Positions 8,624 to 18,528 are shown, numbered from the stretch's first letter. The stretch: DNA of 64,000 bases from Mixta sp031457955 (GCF_031457955.1 NZ_JAVDXN010000012.1:38768-102767), one strand, 5' to 3'. The notes: generated from the letters alone by a model not told the origin. Numbers and translations are program-made.

Positions 8624-9172
8624 TCAGCGCAGATCTTCCGGCCAGGGAAACTGCGCCGCCGTCAGCGGGGGCGTGTGATAAAAACGCTGTAGCTCAGCGA
8701 TAAAACGGGCCGGACGCGCCGGAATACCGTTGGCAAAATAGTGCATAACCTGCGCATGAACCTTACGCTGAAACGCAATGCGATCCGGCTCATGATCGCC
8801 ATTGAGATTGTCACAACTTACGTTAAAGGGAAAGCCCGCCGCCACGCTGAACATCCACTCCAGCGCCTGCGGTTTAATCTCGACGGATTCAAACTGATTT
8901 TGCGTCGTGGCGTCACGTCCGTCGGGACAATACCAGTAACCAAAATCAACCAGCTTGCGCCGCTCGGCCCCGGCAATACACCAGTGGGAAATCTCATGCA
9001 GCGCACTGGCGTAATAACCATGCGCAAACACCACGCGATGCCAGGGCGACGTCTCATCCGCCGGAAGATAAATGGGTTCGTCGTCGCCTTTAATTAGACG
9101 CGTCTGAAAATCATCCTGGAAACAGCGATCGAATACGTTAATCAGGTCCTGATAGTGGTGCGTCGTGTTCAT
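8624..9172 (-). CDS. epmC: Elongation factor P hydroxylase
   Basis: EpmC (formerly YfcM) hydroxylates the beta-lysylated lysine of elongation factor P, the last step after EpmA and EpmB. The 182-residue length equals that of E. coli. A likely metal-binding motif is seen in ALHEISHWCIAG (near residue 60), with the conserved GYWYCPDGRD and FNVSCDNLNGD segments. It is 64 bp downstream of yfcA. Confidence 0.93.
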   Translation of the reverse strand: MNTTHHYQDLINVFDRCFQDDFQTRLIKGDDEPIYLPADETSPWHRVVFAHGYYASALHEISHWCIAGAERRKLVDFGYWYCPDGRDATTQNQFESVEIKPQALEWMFSVAAGFPFNVSCDNLNGDHEPDRIAFQRKVHAQVMHYFANGIPARPARFIAELQRFYHTPPLTAAQFPWPEDLR

Positions 9173-9236
9173 ATACCTAAACGTCTGCTAAAAAAAACGC
9201 GCAAATTGTCGCACTAAGCGTGCGCATTGACGAGCA

Positions 9237-10040
9237 TTATCCAACAAGGTGCGTTAGCCACTGGCCTATCGCCGCGCCGTAATCTTCATACAGCAGCTTG
9301 CTGCTCATCACCACCGAAACGATCACCACCATCGGACGGATCAGCGACTGCCCGCGCGACAGCACCATGCGTGCGCCAAGGCGCGCGCCGCAAATCGACC
9401 CCACCAGCATCACCAGCCCAATGCCCCACACCACTTTGCCGCCCAGCATAAAAAACAGCAGGCTGGTAAAGTTTGAGGTGAAATTCAGCACCTTGGCATG
9501 CGCGGTGGATTTCGCCAGATTAAAACCGGCTAACGTCACGAAAGCCAACGCATAGAAAGAACCGGCTCCTGGACCGAAAAAACCGTCGTAAAAGCCCACC
9601 GTGCCGCCCGCTATCAGCGCAAACGGCAGACCATGAAGACGGCGCTGCCGATCCTCTTCGCCTAAGCGCGGCATCAGCAGAAAATAGAGACCGATACCGA
9701 TAATCAGCAGCGGCAACACCTGGCGCAAAAAGTCAGAGCGTATGTGCTGCACCAGCAGCGTACCGCAGAGCGCGCCGATAAAGGTCATCGCAATATTCAG
9801 ACGCTGTTCGCGCAGCTTTACCGCGCCGCGCCGTACAAAATAGAGGCTGGCGGAAAAAGATCCGCCCACCGCCTGCAGCTTATTCGTTGCCAGCACCTGA
9901 GCGGGCGTCAGCCCGGCGGAAAGCAGCGCAGGAACGGTCAGCAGGCCGCCGCCGCCAGCGATCGAATCAATAAACGACGCCAGCATAGCGATGAAAAACA
10001 GTACCGCTATCATCTGCGGCGAGACAACCAACCATTCCAT
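9237..10040 (-). CDS. yfcA: TSUP-family inner-membrane transporter YfcA
   Basis: The 267-residue protein has about eight membrane segments and belongs to the TauE/SafE (sulfite/sulfonate exporter) family: the N-terminal SFIDSIAGGGGLLTVPALL and mid-protein FYDGFFGPGAGSF repeats are characteristic. E. coli YfcA has 269 residues. The substrate is not experimentally established; sulfur-containing anions are the family expectation. It starts 8 bp after mepA. Confidence 0.92.
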   Translation of the reverse strand: MEWLVVSPQMIAVLFFIAMLASFIDSIAGGGGLLTVPALLSAGLTPAQVLATNKLQAVGGSFSASLYFVRRGAVKLREQRLNIAMTFIGALCGTLLVQHIRSDFLRQVLPLLIIGIGLYFLLMPRLGEEDRQRRLHGLPFALIAGGTVGFYDGFFGPGAGSFYALAFVTLAGFNLAKSTAHAKVLNFTSNFTSLLFFMLGGKVVWGIGLVMLVGSICGARLGARMVLSRGQSLIRPMVVIVSVVMSSKLLYEDYGAAIGQWLTHLVG

Positions 10041-10048
10041 GTAATGTC

Positions 10049-10876
10049 CTAAAGTAGATGTTTATCCAGCAGCGCCTGACAGGATGGCGGCAACGGCGGC
10101 GGTTCACGCTTCACCGGCGCGCCGCTGCCCGGTTTTTTCGGCAAGAACCAGCTTTCCAGCTCGGCGTCACAGCCGTCGCCCGGCGGCGGTGGCGTCTGAT
10201 CCAGGCACTCCAGACTCTCTGGCGGACAGCGCAGGCGCACATGCATATGGGCGCGATGACCAAACCACGGGCGCACCTTGCGCAGCCAGTCGCGATCGCT
10301 ACCGGCATCGGCGCAAAGCTGCTTTTTAATCGCCGGATTAACAAAAATGCGTGTGACCTGCTCATCTTTCGCTGCCAGCTTAATCAGGCTGTCGATTTCC
10401 GGCTGCCAGTGGCGCGCCACAACGCGCTTGCCATCGGCGCTCACCAAATCCAGCGGCTGCGGCTTTAACAGCATCTGCGACGTCCAGCGTTGCTGCGGCA
10501 GCTGTAACCAGATATCCACATCCAGCCCGCTCTGATGGCTGGTGTGACCGCTGCTAAAGCGCCCGCCGGCCGCCATGCCCATATCGCCAATCAGCACCTG
10601 ACCCAGCCTCAGGTTATGCACCTGCGTGGTCAGACGTTGAATAAACAGCAGCAGATCGGGATGGCCAAAATAGCGTCGCTGATCGGGCCGCATCACCTGA
10701 TAGGCCGGATTGTTCAGCGGCAGCGCTTCGGCACCGACAATACAGCCGTTAGCGAAGCCGCCAATTGCCTGCGGCGCACCGGGAATCGGCTGGGCAATGC
10801 GCTGCCACGGCGTGGCGGCCAGCGCCGATGCGCTCAGCAGCAGCGCGGCCAGCATAAGAAACGGTTTTTTCATCAT
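10049..10876 (-). CDS. mepA: Penicillin-insensitive murein endopeptidase
   Basis: MepA is a periplasmic LAS-type zinc metallopeptidase cutting D-Ala-meso-DAP cross-links in murein. The signal peptide is MMKKPFLMLAALLLSASALAA. The zinc/catalytic motifs HTSHQSGLDVDIW and GHRAHMHVRLRCP are intact; 275 residues versus 274 in E. coli. The start ATG shares one base with the aroC stop (TAATG), which implies translational coupling. Confidence 0.95.
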   Translation of the reverse strand: MMKKPFLMLAALLLSASALAATPWQRIAQPIPGAPQAIGGFANGCIVGAEALPLNNPAYQVMRPDQRRYFGHPDLLLFIQRLTTQVHNLRLGQVLIGDMGMAAGGRFSSGHTSHQSGLDVDIWLQLPQQRWTSQMLLKPQPLDLVSADGKRVVARHWQPEIDSLIKLAAKDEQVTRIFVNPAIKKQLCADAGSDRDWLRKVRPWFGHRAHMHVRLRCPPESLECLDQTPPPPGDGCDAELESWFLPKKPGSGAPVKREPPPLPPSCQALLDKHLL

Positions 10877-11961
10877 TACCAGCGCGGCACGTTGGTTGAA
10901 ACGTCAGCACACTGCGCGCGATGGCGCAGCAGGTGATCCATCAGTACGATCGCCATCATCGCTTCGGCGATCGGCACCGCGCGAATCCCCACGCAAGGAT
11001 CGTGACGGCCTTTGGTGATCATCTCTACCTCTTCGCCGCTGCGGGTGATGGTTTTGCCGGGCACGGTAATGCTTGAGGTAGGTTTCATCGCCAGATGCGC
11101 CACCACCGCCTGGCCGCTGCTGATGCCGCCAAGAATGCCGCCTGCATGGTTGCTCTGAAAACCGTTGGCGCGGATCTCATCGCGATGCTGGCTGCCGCGC
11201 TGGTTGACCACGGCGAAACCGTCGCCGATTTCAATGCCTTTCACCGCGTTGATGCTCATCAGCGCATGGGCCAGATCGGCGTCCAGGCGATCGAACACTG
11301 GCTCGCCCAGGCCAACCGGCACATTCTCCGCCACTACGGTGACCTTCGCGCCAATGGAGTCGCCCTCTTTTTTCAGCGCGCGCATCAGCTCGTCCAGCGC
11401 CTCCAGCTTAGCGGGATCGGGACAGAAAAACGGGTTTTGCTCAACCTGGTCCCACGCTTTCAGCTCACAGGCGATATCGCCCATCTGCGCCAGATAACCG
11501 CGCACCTGCACGCCAAATTTCATCTGCAGATATTTTTTCGCAATGGCGCCTGCCGCCACGCGCATCGCCGTTTCGCGCGCGGAGGAGCGCCCGCCGCCGC
11601 GATAGTCGCGCAGGCCATATTTTTGCTCATAGGTATAATCAGCGTGGCCTGGACGGAACAGATCTTTGATCGCGCCATAATCCTGCGAGCGCTGATCGGT
11701 ATTTTCAATTAATAAGCCAATGCTGGTGCCGGTGGTCACGCCTTCAAACACGCCGGACAGAATGCGCACCTGATCCGGTTCGCGCCGCTGGGTGGTATAA
11801 CGCGAGGTGCCCGGACGACGCCGATCCAAATCGTGTTGTAAATCCGCCTCGGTGAGCGGAATCCCCGGCGGCACGCCGTCAACGATACAGCCCAGCGCAA
11901 TGCCATGCGACTCACCAAAAGTGGTGACGCGAAAAATCTGTCCAATCGTGTTGCCTGCCAT
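10876..11961 (-). CDS. aroC: Chorismate synthase
   Basis: AroC converts 5-enolpyruvylshikimate 3-phosphate to chorismate using reduced FMN, the last common step of aromatic biosynthesis. The 361-residue protein carries the family signatures GESHGIALGCIVDGVPPG near the start, RPGHADYTYEQKYGLRDYRGGGRSSARETA in the middle and GRHDPCVGIRAVPIAEAM near the end. It begins 21 bp after prmB as in E. coli. Confidence 0.98.
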   Translation of the reverse strand: MAGNTIGQIFRVTTFGESHGIALGCIVDGVPPGIPLTEADLQHDLDRRRPGTSRYTTQRREPDQVRILSGVFEGVTTGTSIGLLIENTDQRSQDYGAIKDLFRPGHADYTYEQKYGLRDYRGGGRSSARETAMRVAAGAIAKKYLQMKFGVQVRGYLAQMGDIACELKAWDQVEQNPFFCPDPAKLEALDELMRALKKEGDSIGAKVTVVAENVPVGLGEPVFDRLDADLAHALMSINAVKGIEIGDGFAVVNQRGSQHRDEIRANGFQSNHAGGILGGISSGQAVVAHLAMKPTSSITVPGKTITRSGEEVEMITKGRHDPCVGIRAVPIAEAMMAIVLMDHLLRHRAQCADVSTNVPRW

Positions 11962-11982
11962 CTCGGCTCCGTTATTGTGCGA

Positions 11983-12915
11983 TTAATCTTTGAAAAATTT
12001 GAAATGATGCTGGGCGTCGATAATTTGCTGACGGGTCAGCATAAAGACGCCGTCGCCGCCGTTATCAAATTCCAGCCAGGTAAAGGGCACATCAGGATAT
12101 TGCTCCATCATATGCACCATGCTGTTGCCCACTTCGCAAATCAGCACGCCCTCTTCCTGTAAATAGTCCGGCGCGCAGGCGAGAATACGCCGCACCAGCT
12201 TCAGGCCATCGCTGCCCGCCGCCAGCCCCAGCTCCGGTTCATGCTGATACTCATCCGGCAGATCGTCCATATCATCCGCATCCACATAGGGCGGATTGGT
12301 GACAATCAGATCGTATTGCAGCTTCGGCAAGTCGCGGAACAGGTCGGAGCGGATTGGCGTAACCTGATGAATCATACCGTGTTCGTCGATATTCTGCTCG
12401 GCAACCGCCAGCGCATCAAGCGAGAGATCCACCGCGTCCACTTCCGCTTCCGGGAACGCGTAAGCGCAGGCGATGGCGATACAGCCGCTGCCGGTACACA
12501 TATCCAGAATATGCTGCGGCGTCTGATTGACCAGCCCGGCGAAGCGGCTGTTAATCAACTCGCCAATCGGTGAACGCGGCACCAGCACGCGCTCATCCAC
12601 ATAAAATTCGTGACCGCAAAACCAGGATTTATTGGTGAGATAGGCGACCGGAATGCGTTCATTCACGCGGCGGATCACGCGCTCAACGATGCGGTGACGC
12701 TCGCTGGAGGTCAGGCGTGCATTACGCATCTCTTCAGGAATATCCAGCGGCAGGTAAAGCGTGGGCAAAACCAATTGAACCGCTTCGTCCCAGGGATTAT
12801 CGGTACCGTGGCCATACCAAATATTGGCGGCGGCAAACCGGCTGACCGCCCAGCGCAGCATGTCCTGAATGGTATGCAGTTCATTCACTGCTTCATCGAC
12901 GAAAATTTTGTCCAC
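11983..12915 (-). CDS. prmB: Ribosomal protein uL3 glutamine methyltransferase
   Basis: PrmB is a SAM-dependent enzyme that methylates a glutamine of ribosomal protein uL3. The Rossmann motif DMCTGSGCIAIACAYAFP and the catalytic NPPY (VTNPPYVDADDMDDLP) are intact. A longer open frame begins at 13056, but similarity to E. coli PrmB (310 aa) starts exactly at MDKIFVDEAVNEL, encoded from a GTG at 12915, giving 310 residues. It heads the minus-strand group to yfcL and is divergent from smrB. Confidence 0.96.
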   Translation of the reverse strand: MDKIFVDEAVNELHTIQDMLRWAVSRFAAANIWYGHGTDNPWDEAVQLVLPTLYLPLDIPEEMRNARLTSSERHRIVERVIRRVNERIPVAYLTNKSWFCGHEFYVDERVLVPRSPIGELINSRFAGLVNQTPQHILDMCTGSGCIAIACAYAFPEAEVDAVDLSLDALAVAEQNIDEHGMIHQVTPIRSDLFRDLPKLQYDLIVTNPPYVDADDMDDLPDEYQHEPELGLAAGSDGLKLVRRILACAPDYLQEEGVLICEVGNSMVHMMEQYPDVPFTWLEFDNGGDGVFMLTRQQIIDAQHHFKFFKD

Positions 12916-13079
12916 TTGCCCTCCACAGGCCGTTCCGTAATTACGGCGGGTAGTTTGCCATGAAGCGGGCGAGAATTCAGCGCGACGAGGTGAAAAAGCT
13001 GACTTTTGTTGACAATGCGGGTTATCGTAGCCGGCAGGCCGTGCAACCTGCGCCATTCACCCACCAGAAATTGACGATT

Positions 13080-13628
13080 ATGAAGAAAAAAGAGCAGCTC
13101 AGCGACGATGATAAAACGCTGTTTCGCCAGCTGATGACCGGCACGCGTAAGCTAAAGCAGGATACCCTGGTGCATAAACCCGCCCGTAAAAAAGCGGAGG
13201 TGTCGCTGAAGCGCCAGCTGTCGGAACAGGCGGATAACAGCCACTACTTTTCGGATGAATTTCAGCCGCTGTTGGCGGAAGAAGGCCCGGTGCGCTATGT
13301 GCGCAGCGACGTCAGCCACTATGAGCTGAAAAAACTGCGCCGTGGCGACTATTCACCGGAAATCTTTCTCGATCTGCATGGATTAACGCAGCAGCAGGCT
13401 AAACAGGAGCTGGGCGCGCTGTTGGCCGCCTGTCGGCGCGAACATATTTTTTGCGCCAGCGTGATGCACGGTCACGGCAAGCATGTGCTGAAGCAGCAAA
13501 CGCCGCTGTGGCTGGCGCAGCATCCTTTCGTGATGGCGTTCCACCAGGCGCCTAAAGCCTTTGGCGGCGATGCGGCGTTGCTGGTGCTGATTGAGGTAGA
13601 AGAGTGGCAGCCGCCAGAGTTACCCTGA
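13080..13628 (+). CDS. smrB: Ribosome rescue endonuclease SmrB
   Basis: SmrB cleaves mRNA at the collided-ribosome interface to start ribosome rescue. The Smr domain is seen in LDLHGLTQQQAKQELGALL and VMHGHGKHVLKQQTPLWL. The ATG at 13080 gives 182 residues starting MKKKEQLSDDDKTLFRQLM, matching E. coli (183 aa); an open frame from 12960 adds an unconserved 40-residue extension. Divergent from prmB. Confidence 0.95.
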   Translation: MKKKEQLSDDDKTLFRQLMTGTRKLKQDTLVHKPARKKAEVSLKRQLSEQADNSHYFSDEFQPLLAEEGPVRYVRSDVSHYELKKLRRGDYSPEIFLDLHGLTQQQAKQELGALLAACRREHIFCASVMHGHGKHVLKQQTPLWLAQHPFVMAFHQAPKAFGGDAALLVLIEVEEWQPPELP

Positions 13629-13641
13629 CGGCAGAGGAGGA

Positions 13642-14124
13642 TTAGATCGCTTTTGCCAGCCTGGAAGGACTGACCTGCCACTTTAAGCTCCCTTCGCTGT
13701 TCCCGGCATCAAAATCGATACAGGCAATGGCCGAGGTGGCAAACATCGGCGGCGGCTCCTGCGGACACAGCTCCGACACCAGATAGCCCACCAGAGGAAG
13801 ATGCGAAATAACCAGCACCGATTTCACCCCTTCTTGCGCCAGCGCCTGTATATAGCAGGCCACCAGCGCCGGATCGCCGCCCGGCGTCAGCTCAGGTAAC
13901 ACCTCTTGCTCCGGCGGCAGGCGCAGAGCTTCACGCACCGTGGCTAATGTCTGCTCCGCGCGCAGGTAAGGGCTGACCAGCACCCGTTCAATATCCAGAG
14001 TCTGGCTGTTCAGCCAGCTTGCCATCTGGCGTGATTCATCACAGCCACAATGGGTAAGAGGCCTAACCGAATCACTGGCTGCCTCAAGTGCAGCGTCGCC
14101 GTGACGCATGATAAAAACTTGCAT
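13642..14124 (-). CDS. sixA: Phosphohistidine phosphatase SixA
   Basis: SixA removes phosphate from histidine residues; reported substrates include ArcB and the nitrogen phosphotransferase protein NPr. The 160-residue protein has the RHG motif MQVFIMRHGDAALE (nucleophile His8) and the second catalytic His in VLVISHLPLVGYLV. Length matches E. coli (161 aa). Convergent with smrB, 13 bp apart. Confidence 0.94.
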   Translation of the reverse strand: MQVFIMRHGDAALEAASDSVRPLTHCGCDESRQMASWLNSQTLDIERVLVSPYLRAEQTLATVREALRLPPEQEVLPELTPGGDPALVACYIQALAQEGVKSVLVISHLPLVGYLVSELCPQEPPPMFATSAIACIDFDAGNSEGSLKWQVSPSRLAKAI

Positions 14125-14294
14125 AAAGCACCGCTGTTGTTTAACAAAATCGTCGGATCATCAGGCTGTCCGACGCTTCATTCTGCGAATGAACGCTGTG
14201 TTGTAACCTAATGACTTGAGTATAGTCAACCGATTGTTTATTAAACGAGCTATTGTCGGAATCCGTCGTCTGACGCAACAAAACCACCTGCAAC

Positions 14295-16436
14295 CTAAGC
14301 CGCTGAATCATTGTGGGTATTGGCATTTGTCGATGAATTGTAAAAGTGTTCGCCGCGCTCGGCGCGCTGGCGCAGCGCCTCACACGGAGCAAAACGATCG
14401 CCATATTGATGCATCAGGCTGGCTAATGTGTTAACCACATTGGCTGCGCCAAGGCTATCCATATAGCGATAAGGGCCGCCGAGGAAAGGCGGAAAACCGA
14501 TGCCGAATACGGCGCCAATGTCCCCGTCGCGCGGGCTGCGAATAACGCCTTCATCCAGGCAGCGCGCCGCCTCGTTCAGCATCATCATGATGCAGCGTTG
14601 CGCAATCAGCGCACCGTCCAGCCGCCGCTGCGGCTGAATATGCAGCAGTGCGTAGATGCTTTTATCGGGCCGTTTTTTTCCGCCCTGATAACGGTAGAAG
14701 CCGCGCCCGTTCTTGCGCCCTTTGCGGTTGTCGTTCAGCACGGCGGCGAACGCATCCGGCGCGGCAAAACGCATACCATATTCCTGCTCCAGAATCGGCA
14801 GGATTTTGGTTCCGACATCGATCCCTACCTCATCCAACAGCTGTACCGGCCCCACCGGGAAGCCAAATTTGATCAGCGCCTTATCCACCGCCTCTATCGG
14901 CTCACCTTCCAGCACACAGCGCATGGCTTCATTTATATAGGGCGCCAGAATGCGGTTAACGTAAAAGCCCGGACGATCGGCCACCACAATTGCCGTTTTG
15001 CCCTGCCGCTTCGCCAGCGCCACGGTGGTGGCGATAGTGCGTTCGGCGGTGGTTTGATGGGGTATCACCTCCACCAGCGGCATTTTATCTACCGGACTGA
15101 AGTAGTGCAGGCCGATAATGTTTTCCGGGCGCTGCGCCCGTGCGGCGATCTGAGCTATGGGCAGTGATGAGGTGTTCGAGGCGAAAATAGTGTGTGCGGC
15201 GCAATGCTGCTCAATTTCCGCCACCATCTGCTGTTTTAAGTTGAGATCCTCGAATACCGCTTCGATAATCAGATCGCGCTGGTGAAAGCCGCGATAGTCG
15301 GTGCTGCCGGTGATCAGAGCCATTTGTCGCTGTCGTTCAGCGGCGTTCATTTGTCGGCGCTTGACCTTTTTACTCAGCAGATCCCAGCTATATTTCATCG
15401 CATGGTTAATCCCTTCCACGCTGATATCTTTGATGCGTACCGGCAGCTGCGCTTTGGCGGCGGTAACCGCTGCGATGCCGCCACCCATCAGGCCACCGCC
15501 CAGCACGCCAATGGTGCGCAGCGCGGCAGGCTCGGCGTCATACTCTTTTTTCAGCGCGGTGCTGGCAAAAAAGATCTGGCGCAGCGCGGCGGACTGCTGA
15601 GTCATGGTTAGCTCGCCAAAGGCCAGCGCTTCTGTTTCATGACCGGCGCGCATCCCCTGCTCCAGTCCGGTTCTGACCGCTTCCAGAATGCGCCGCGTGG
15701 CCGGATAATTGCCGTGGGTTTTCGCCTCGCTCTGGCGCGCCGCCAGCTGGAACAGGATGGCGCGTCCCGCCGGACCGTTTAGCAGGCGCTCGCGCAATGG
15801 CAATGTGCGCCGTGGGCTTTTTCCTTTCAGCGCCATTTTAATTGCCGTCTCCAGCAGAATGCTGTGCGGCACCGCATCATCCACCAGCCCCAGCTTCAGC
15901 GCCTGTTTTGCCCGCAGAGTTTTGCCGGTAAGAATCATATTCAATGCCTGCGATGCGCCAATCAACCGTGGCAGACGCTGCGTGCCGCCGCTGCCGGGCA
16001 GCAGGCCAAGCTGCACTTCCGGCAGCCCAAGGCGGGTTTTATCATCCAGCGTACAGACACGTCGATCGCAAGCCAGCGCCAGCTCCAGCCCGCCGCCAAG
16101 GCAGGCGCCGTGAATCGCGGCCACCACCGGCACCGACAGCGCGGCGATCTCTGACATCACGCGTTGCCCCTGTTCGGCCAGCTGACGCGCTTCGTCAGCG
16201 CTGCGGCAGCGGTCGATCATACTGATATCCGCACCGGCAATAAATGAGTCCGGCTTGCCGGAAATAAACACCAGCCCGGCCAGCGCCGGGTTTTGCCGCG
16301 CCTGACTAATCACCGCGCGAATTTGCGCAATAAACGCCGCCTTCAGGGTATTCATTTTTTCATCGGGCACATCGATCACAATGACGCCGACGTTGTCGCT
16401 GCGCATGCTCAGATGAAATGCGGATTGCTGTTCCAT
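14295..16436 (-). CDS. fadJ: Fatty-acid oxidation complex alpha subunit FadJ
   Basis: FadJ combines enoyl-CoA hydratase (residues about 1-190; AAIHGACLGGGLELALACDRR, LPEVQLGLLPGSGGTQRLPR) with L-3-hydroxyacyl-CoA dehydrogenase (GVLGGGLMGGGIAAVTA NAD fold near residue 310, then ASNTSSLPI and GLHYFSPVDKMPLVEVIP). It is the partner of FadI in the second, mainly anaerobic, beta-oxidation complex of E. coli. The ATG at 16436 gives MEQQSAFHLSM and 713 residues (E. coli 714); an open frame from 16532 overlaps fadI and is not conserved. It starts 4 bp after the fadI stop. Confidence 0.96.
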   Translation of the reverse strand: MEQQSAFHLSMRSDNVGVIVIDVPDEKMNTLKAAFIAQIRAVISQARQNPALAGLVFISGKPDSFIAGADISMIDRCRSADEARQLAEQGQRVMSEIAALSVPVVAAIHGACLGGGLELALACDRRVCTLDDKTRLGLPEVQLGLLPGSGGTQRLPRLIGASQALNMILTGKTLRAKQALKLGLVDDAVPHSILLETAIKMALKGKSPRRTLPLRERLLNGPAGRAILFQLAARQSEAKTHGNYPATRRILEAVRTGLEQGMRAGHETEALAFGELTMTQQSAALRQIFFASTALKKEYDAEPAALRTIGVLGGGLMGGGIAAVTAAKAQLPVRIKDISVEGINHAMKYSWDLLSKKVKRRQMNAAERQRQMALITGSTDYRGFHQRDLIIEAVFEDLNLKQQMVAEIEQHCAAHTIFASNTSSLPIAQIAARAQRPENIIGLHYFSPVDKMPLVEVIPHQTTAERTIATTVALAKRQGKTAIVVADRPGFYVNRILAPYINEAMRCVLEGEPIEAVDKALIKFGFPVGPVQLLDEVGIDVGTKILPILEQEYGMRFAAPDAFAAVLNDNRKGRKNGRGFYRYQGGKKRPDKSIYALLHIQPQRRLDGALIAQRCIMMMLNEAARCLDEGVIRSPRDGDIGAVFGIGFPPFLGGPYRYMDSLGAANVVNTLASLMHQYGDRFAPCEALRQRAERGEHFYNSSTNANTHNDSAA

Positions 16437-16440
16437 GACC

Positions 16441-17751
16441 TTATTCAACCTCCAGTACCATTGCCGCACCCAGGCCGCCCGCCGCACAGGCGGTAACCAG
16501 ACCAAGCCCGCCGCCGCGCCGCCGCAGCTCATTCAGCGTTTGTGTAATCATGCGCGCGCCGGTGGCGGCAAAGGGATGTCCATAGGCAATCGAACCACCC
16601 AGCACGTTGAATTTCTCTTCGTCCACCTCCCCCAGCGCCGCAGGGCGATTTAATACCTCACGGGCGAAGCGTTCATCACGGAAGATTTTCAGATTAGCCA
16701 GCGTTTGTGCGGCGAACGCCTCGTGCATATCGATCAGCGTCAGATCCTGTAGCGTGACGCCAGCACGATCCAGCGCCAGCGGCGAAGCGTAAGAAGGGCC
16801 CAGCAGCATGTCCTGCCAGACATCGGTGGCGGTAAAGGCGTAGCTGCGCAGATAGCCCAGCGGCGTAATGCCCAGCTCGCGCGCCCGCGATTCGGTCATC
16901 AGAATAACCGCGGCACCGCCGTCGGTCAGCGGCGTGCTGTTCGCTGCCGTCACGCTGCCGTGCTGCCGATCAAAGGCGGGACGCAGCCGGGCATAATCCT
17001 CGACGGCGCTGTTTTCCCGCACGTTATTATCTTGCTGTAGCGCCGCGCGCCAAGGCGGCACCCAGGCGGTCATCACTTCATCGGCTAATTTACCTTCCCG
17101 CCAGGCCTGCGCCGCACGCTGATGGGAGCGATGCGCCAGCGCATCCTGCTGCTCACGGCTGATGCCATGACTTTTCGCCATCTGTTCGGCGGTATCGCCC
17201 ATGCGCAACCCGGTAGAATACTCCGCCACCGCAGGCGGCACCGGCAACAAATCTCGCGGACGCAGCTGGCTGAATAGTTTAATTTTTTGACTCAGGGTGC
17301 GGGATTTATTGAGATCGACCAGCGTTCTGCCCAGCTTTTTGCTGACGCCAATCGGCAATACGGATGAGGAGTCGGCCCCGCCGGCGATCCCGGCGCGGAC
17401 GTTGCCAGCCAGCAGGCTTTCCGCCAGGTTCGCCACCGCCTGAAAGCTGGTGGCGCAGGCGCGGCTCACGCTGTAGGCATCGGTTGTGACATCAAGCCCG
17501 CTGCTTAACACGATTTCGCGCGCGATATTGGGCGCTTCGGGCATTTGAATCACCTGTCCGAAAACCAGCTGTTCGATGATCTCCGCCGGGATTTCGCTAC
17601 GGGCCATCAGTTCGCCGATCACCATTCTGCCAAGTTCAACCGCCGGGATGCCATGCAGCGCCGTCGCCTGACGGGCAAACGGGGTGCGAAGCCCGTGGGT
17701 AATGGCGATGCGATCGCCCTGACGCGTCAGCAAAGGAAGCGCTCTGCTCAT
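16441..17751 (-). CDS. fadI: 3-ketoacyl-CoA thiolase FadI
   Basis: The beta subunit of the FadIJ complex performs thiolytic cleavage in beta-oxidation. The nucleophile Cys is in SVSRACATSFQAV; the C-terminal catalytic segments GGSIAYGHPFAATGARM and CAAGGLGAAMV are intact. The start MSRALPLLTRQGDRIA at 17751 gives 436 residues, equal to E. coli. An ATG nine bases upstream (17760) is possible. A FadR-type operator lies about 45 bp upstream. Confidence 0.96.
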   Translation of the reverse strand: MSRALPLLTRQGDRIAITHGLRTPFARQATALHGIPAVELGRMVIGELMARSEIPAEIIEQLVFGQVIQMPEAPNIAREIVLSSGLDVTTDAYSVSRACATSFQAVANLAESLLAGNVRAGIAGGADSSSVLPIGVSKKLGRTLVDLNKSRTLSQKIKLFSQLRPRDLLPVPPAVAEYSTGLRMGDTAEQMAKSHGISREQQDALAHRSHQRAAQAWREGKLADEVMTAWVPPWRAALQQDNNVRENSAVEDYARLRPAFDRQHGSVTAANSTPLTDGGAAVILMTESRARELGITPLGYLRSYAFTATDVWQDMLLGPSYASPLALDRAGVTLQDLTLIDMHEAFAAQTLANLKIFRDERFAREVLNRPAALGEVDEEKFNVLGGSIAYGHPFAATGARMITQTLNELRRRGGGLGLVTACAAGGLGAAMVLEVE

Positions 17752-17790
17752 TATTCTCACCTGTTAACCGCGACCGCAGCATCATTGCCA

Positions 17791-17807
17791 AGGAGGTCAG
17801 ACCTGAC
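17791..17807. promoter_or_regulatory. FadR-type operator upstream of fadIJ
   Basis: The 11-bp palindrome AGGTCAGACCT (17794-17804) fits the FadR core TGGTCNGACCA-type operator. Location just upstream of fadI agrees with FadR repression of beta-oxidation genes. Confidence 0.75.
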
Positions 17808-17978
17808 AGTGTAATCAGTTTGTTATAGGGTGCCAGCGGCGCGGCAAGAAAATGAGAGCGGCAACACATGCCGCAGAGAAAGAATGTATCCGGTAAGGGC
17901 GCTAATGCTGTAACGCGCAGGGGAATATTATCGGGGAGGAATAAAGCAAACGAACGCCCTGACCTGGGCCGAAAGAAT

Positions 17979-18002
17979 GTCGGCGCGCTGTTTTGCGCCG
18001 AC
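17979..18002 (-). terminator. Probable terminator of yfcZ
   Basis: Stem GTCGGCGC/GCGCCGAC around an 8-base loop, followed on the minus strand by ATTCTTTC. It lies 10 bp beyond the yfcZ stop. The remaining sequence to fadI (17808-17978) shows no gene. Confidence 0.6.
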
Positions 18003-18011
18003 GGGCAGAAC

Positions 18012-18308
18012 TTAACGCAGGCCGAGCTGGAAAATCAGGGTTTCCGCCTGGCAGCAGAAGGTAAAATCGACATCAAGCTGCACGCCATCAGGCTGTTCGC
18101 TGAATGTTGGCGTGATGACACAGGGCTCAGATTCAACGCCACGCGCTTTTTCCGTGAGCGAGGCCAGCATCGCTTCCGCCTGCTGACGATTATCAAACAG
18201 ACGTGACCATGAGGCGGTGCAGTCACTGTTATCCATTACGGTGCCGACATCGACGCAGCAGCAGGCCGCCGTTTCGTTAGCGCTACATTTATTTAAAGCA
18301 TCACTCAT
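18012..18308 (-). CDS. yfcZ: YfcZ/YiiS family protein
   Basis: The 98-residue protein matches E. coli YfcZ (94 aa): NETAACCCVDVGTVMDNSDCTASWSRLF, ESEPCVITPTF and VDFTFCCQAETLIFQLGLR. The many Cys, including a CCC run, suggest metal or redox chemistry, but no function is established. It sits between the fadIJ and fadL promoters. Confidence 0.9.
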   Translation of the reverse strand: MSDALNKCSANETAACCCVDVGTVMDNSDCTASWSRLFDNRQQAEAMLASLTEKARGVESEPCVITPTFSEQPDGVQLDVDFTFCCQAETLIFQLGLR

Positions 18309-18528
18309 TGCTCTCTCCCACCATGCTTTTTATACAGTTGATATTAACTGTCGGCTATTTTACCCCGCCTTTTTCTCTGCGCTAAATTGTGTGAACGTAA
18401 TCACGAATAATATTGATCTGACGCAGGATTACGTCGTCATCTCTTCGGCAATGCCCGCTTTTTTGTTAAGCGCGTCTTATTTCATCGATAACATTTGAAA
18501 TATTTAAAAAACAATATTGCAACATACA

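Noticed and set aside
11095..11712. 205-codon frame opposite aroC
   Set aside because: Shadow of aroC; no similarity or independent RBS.
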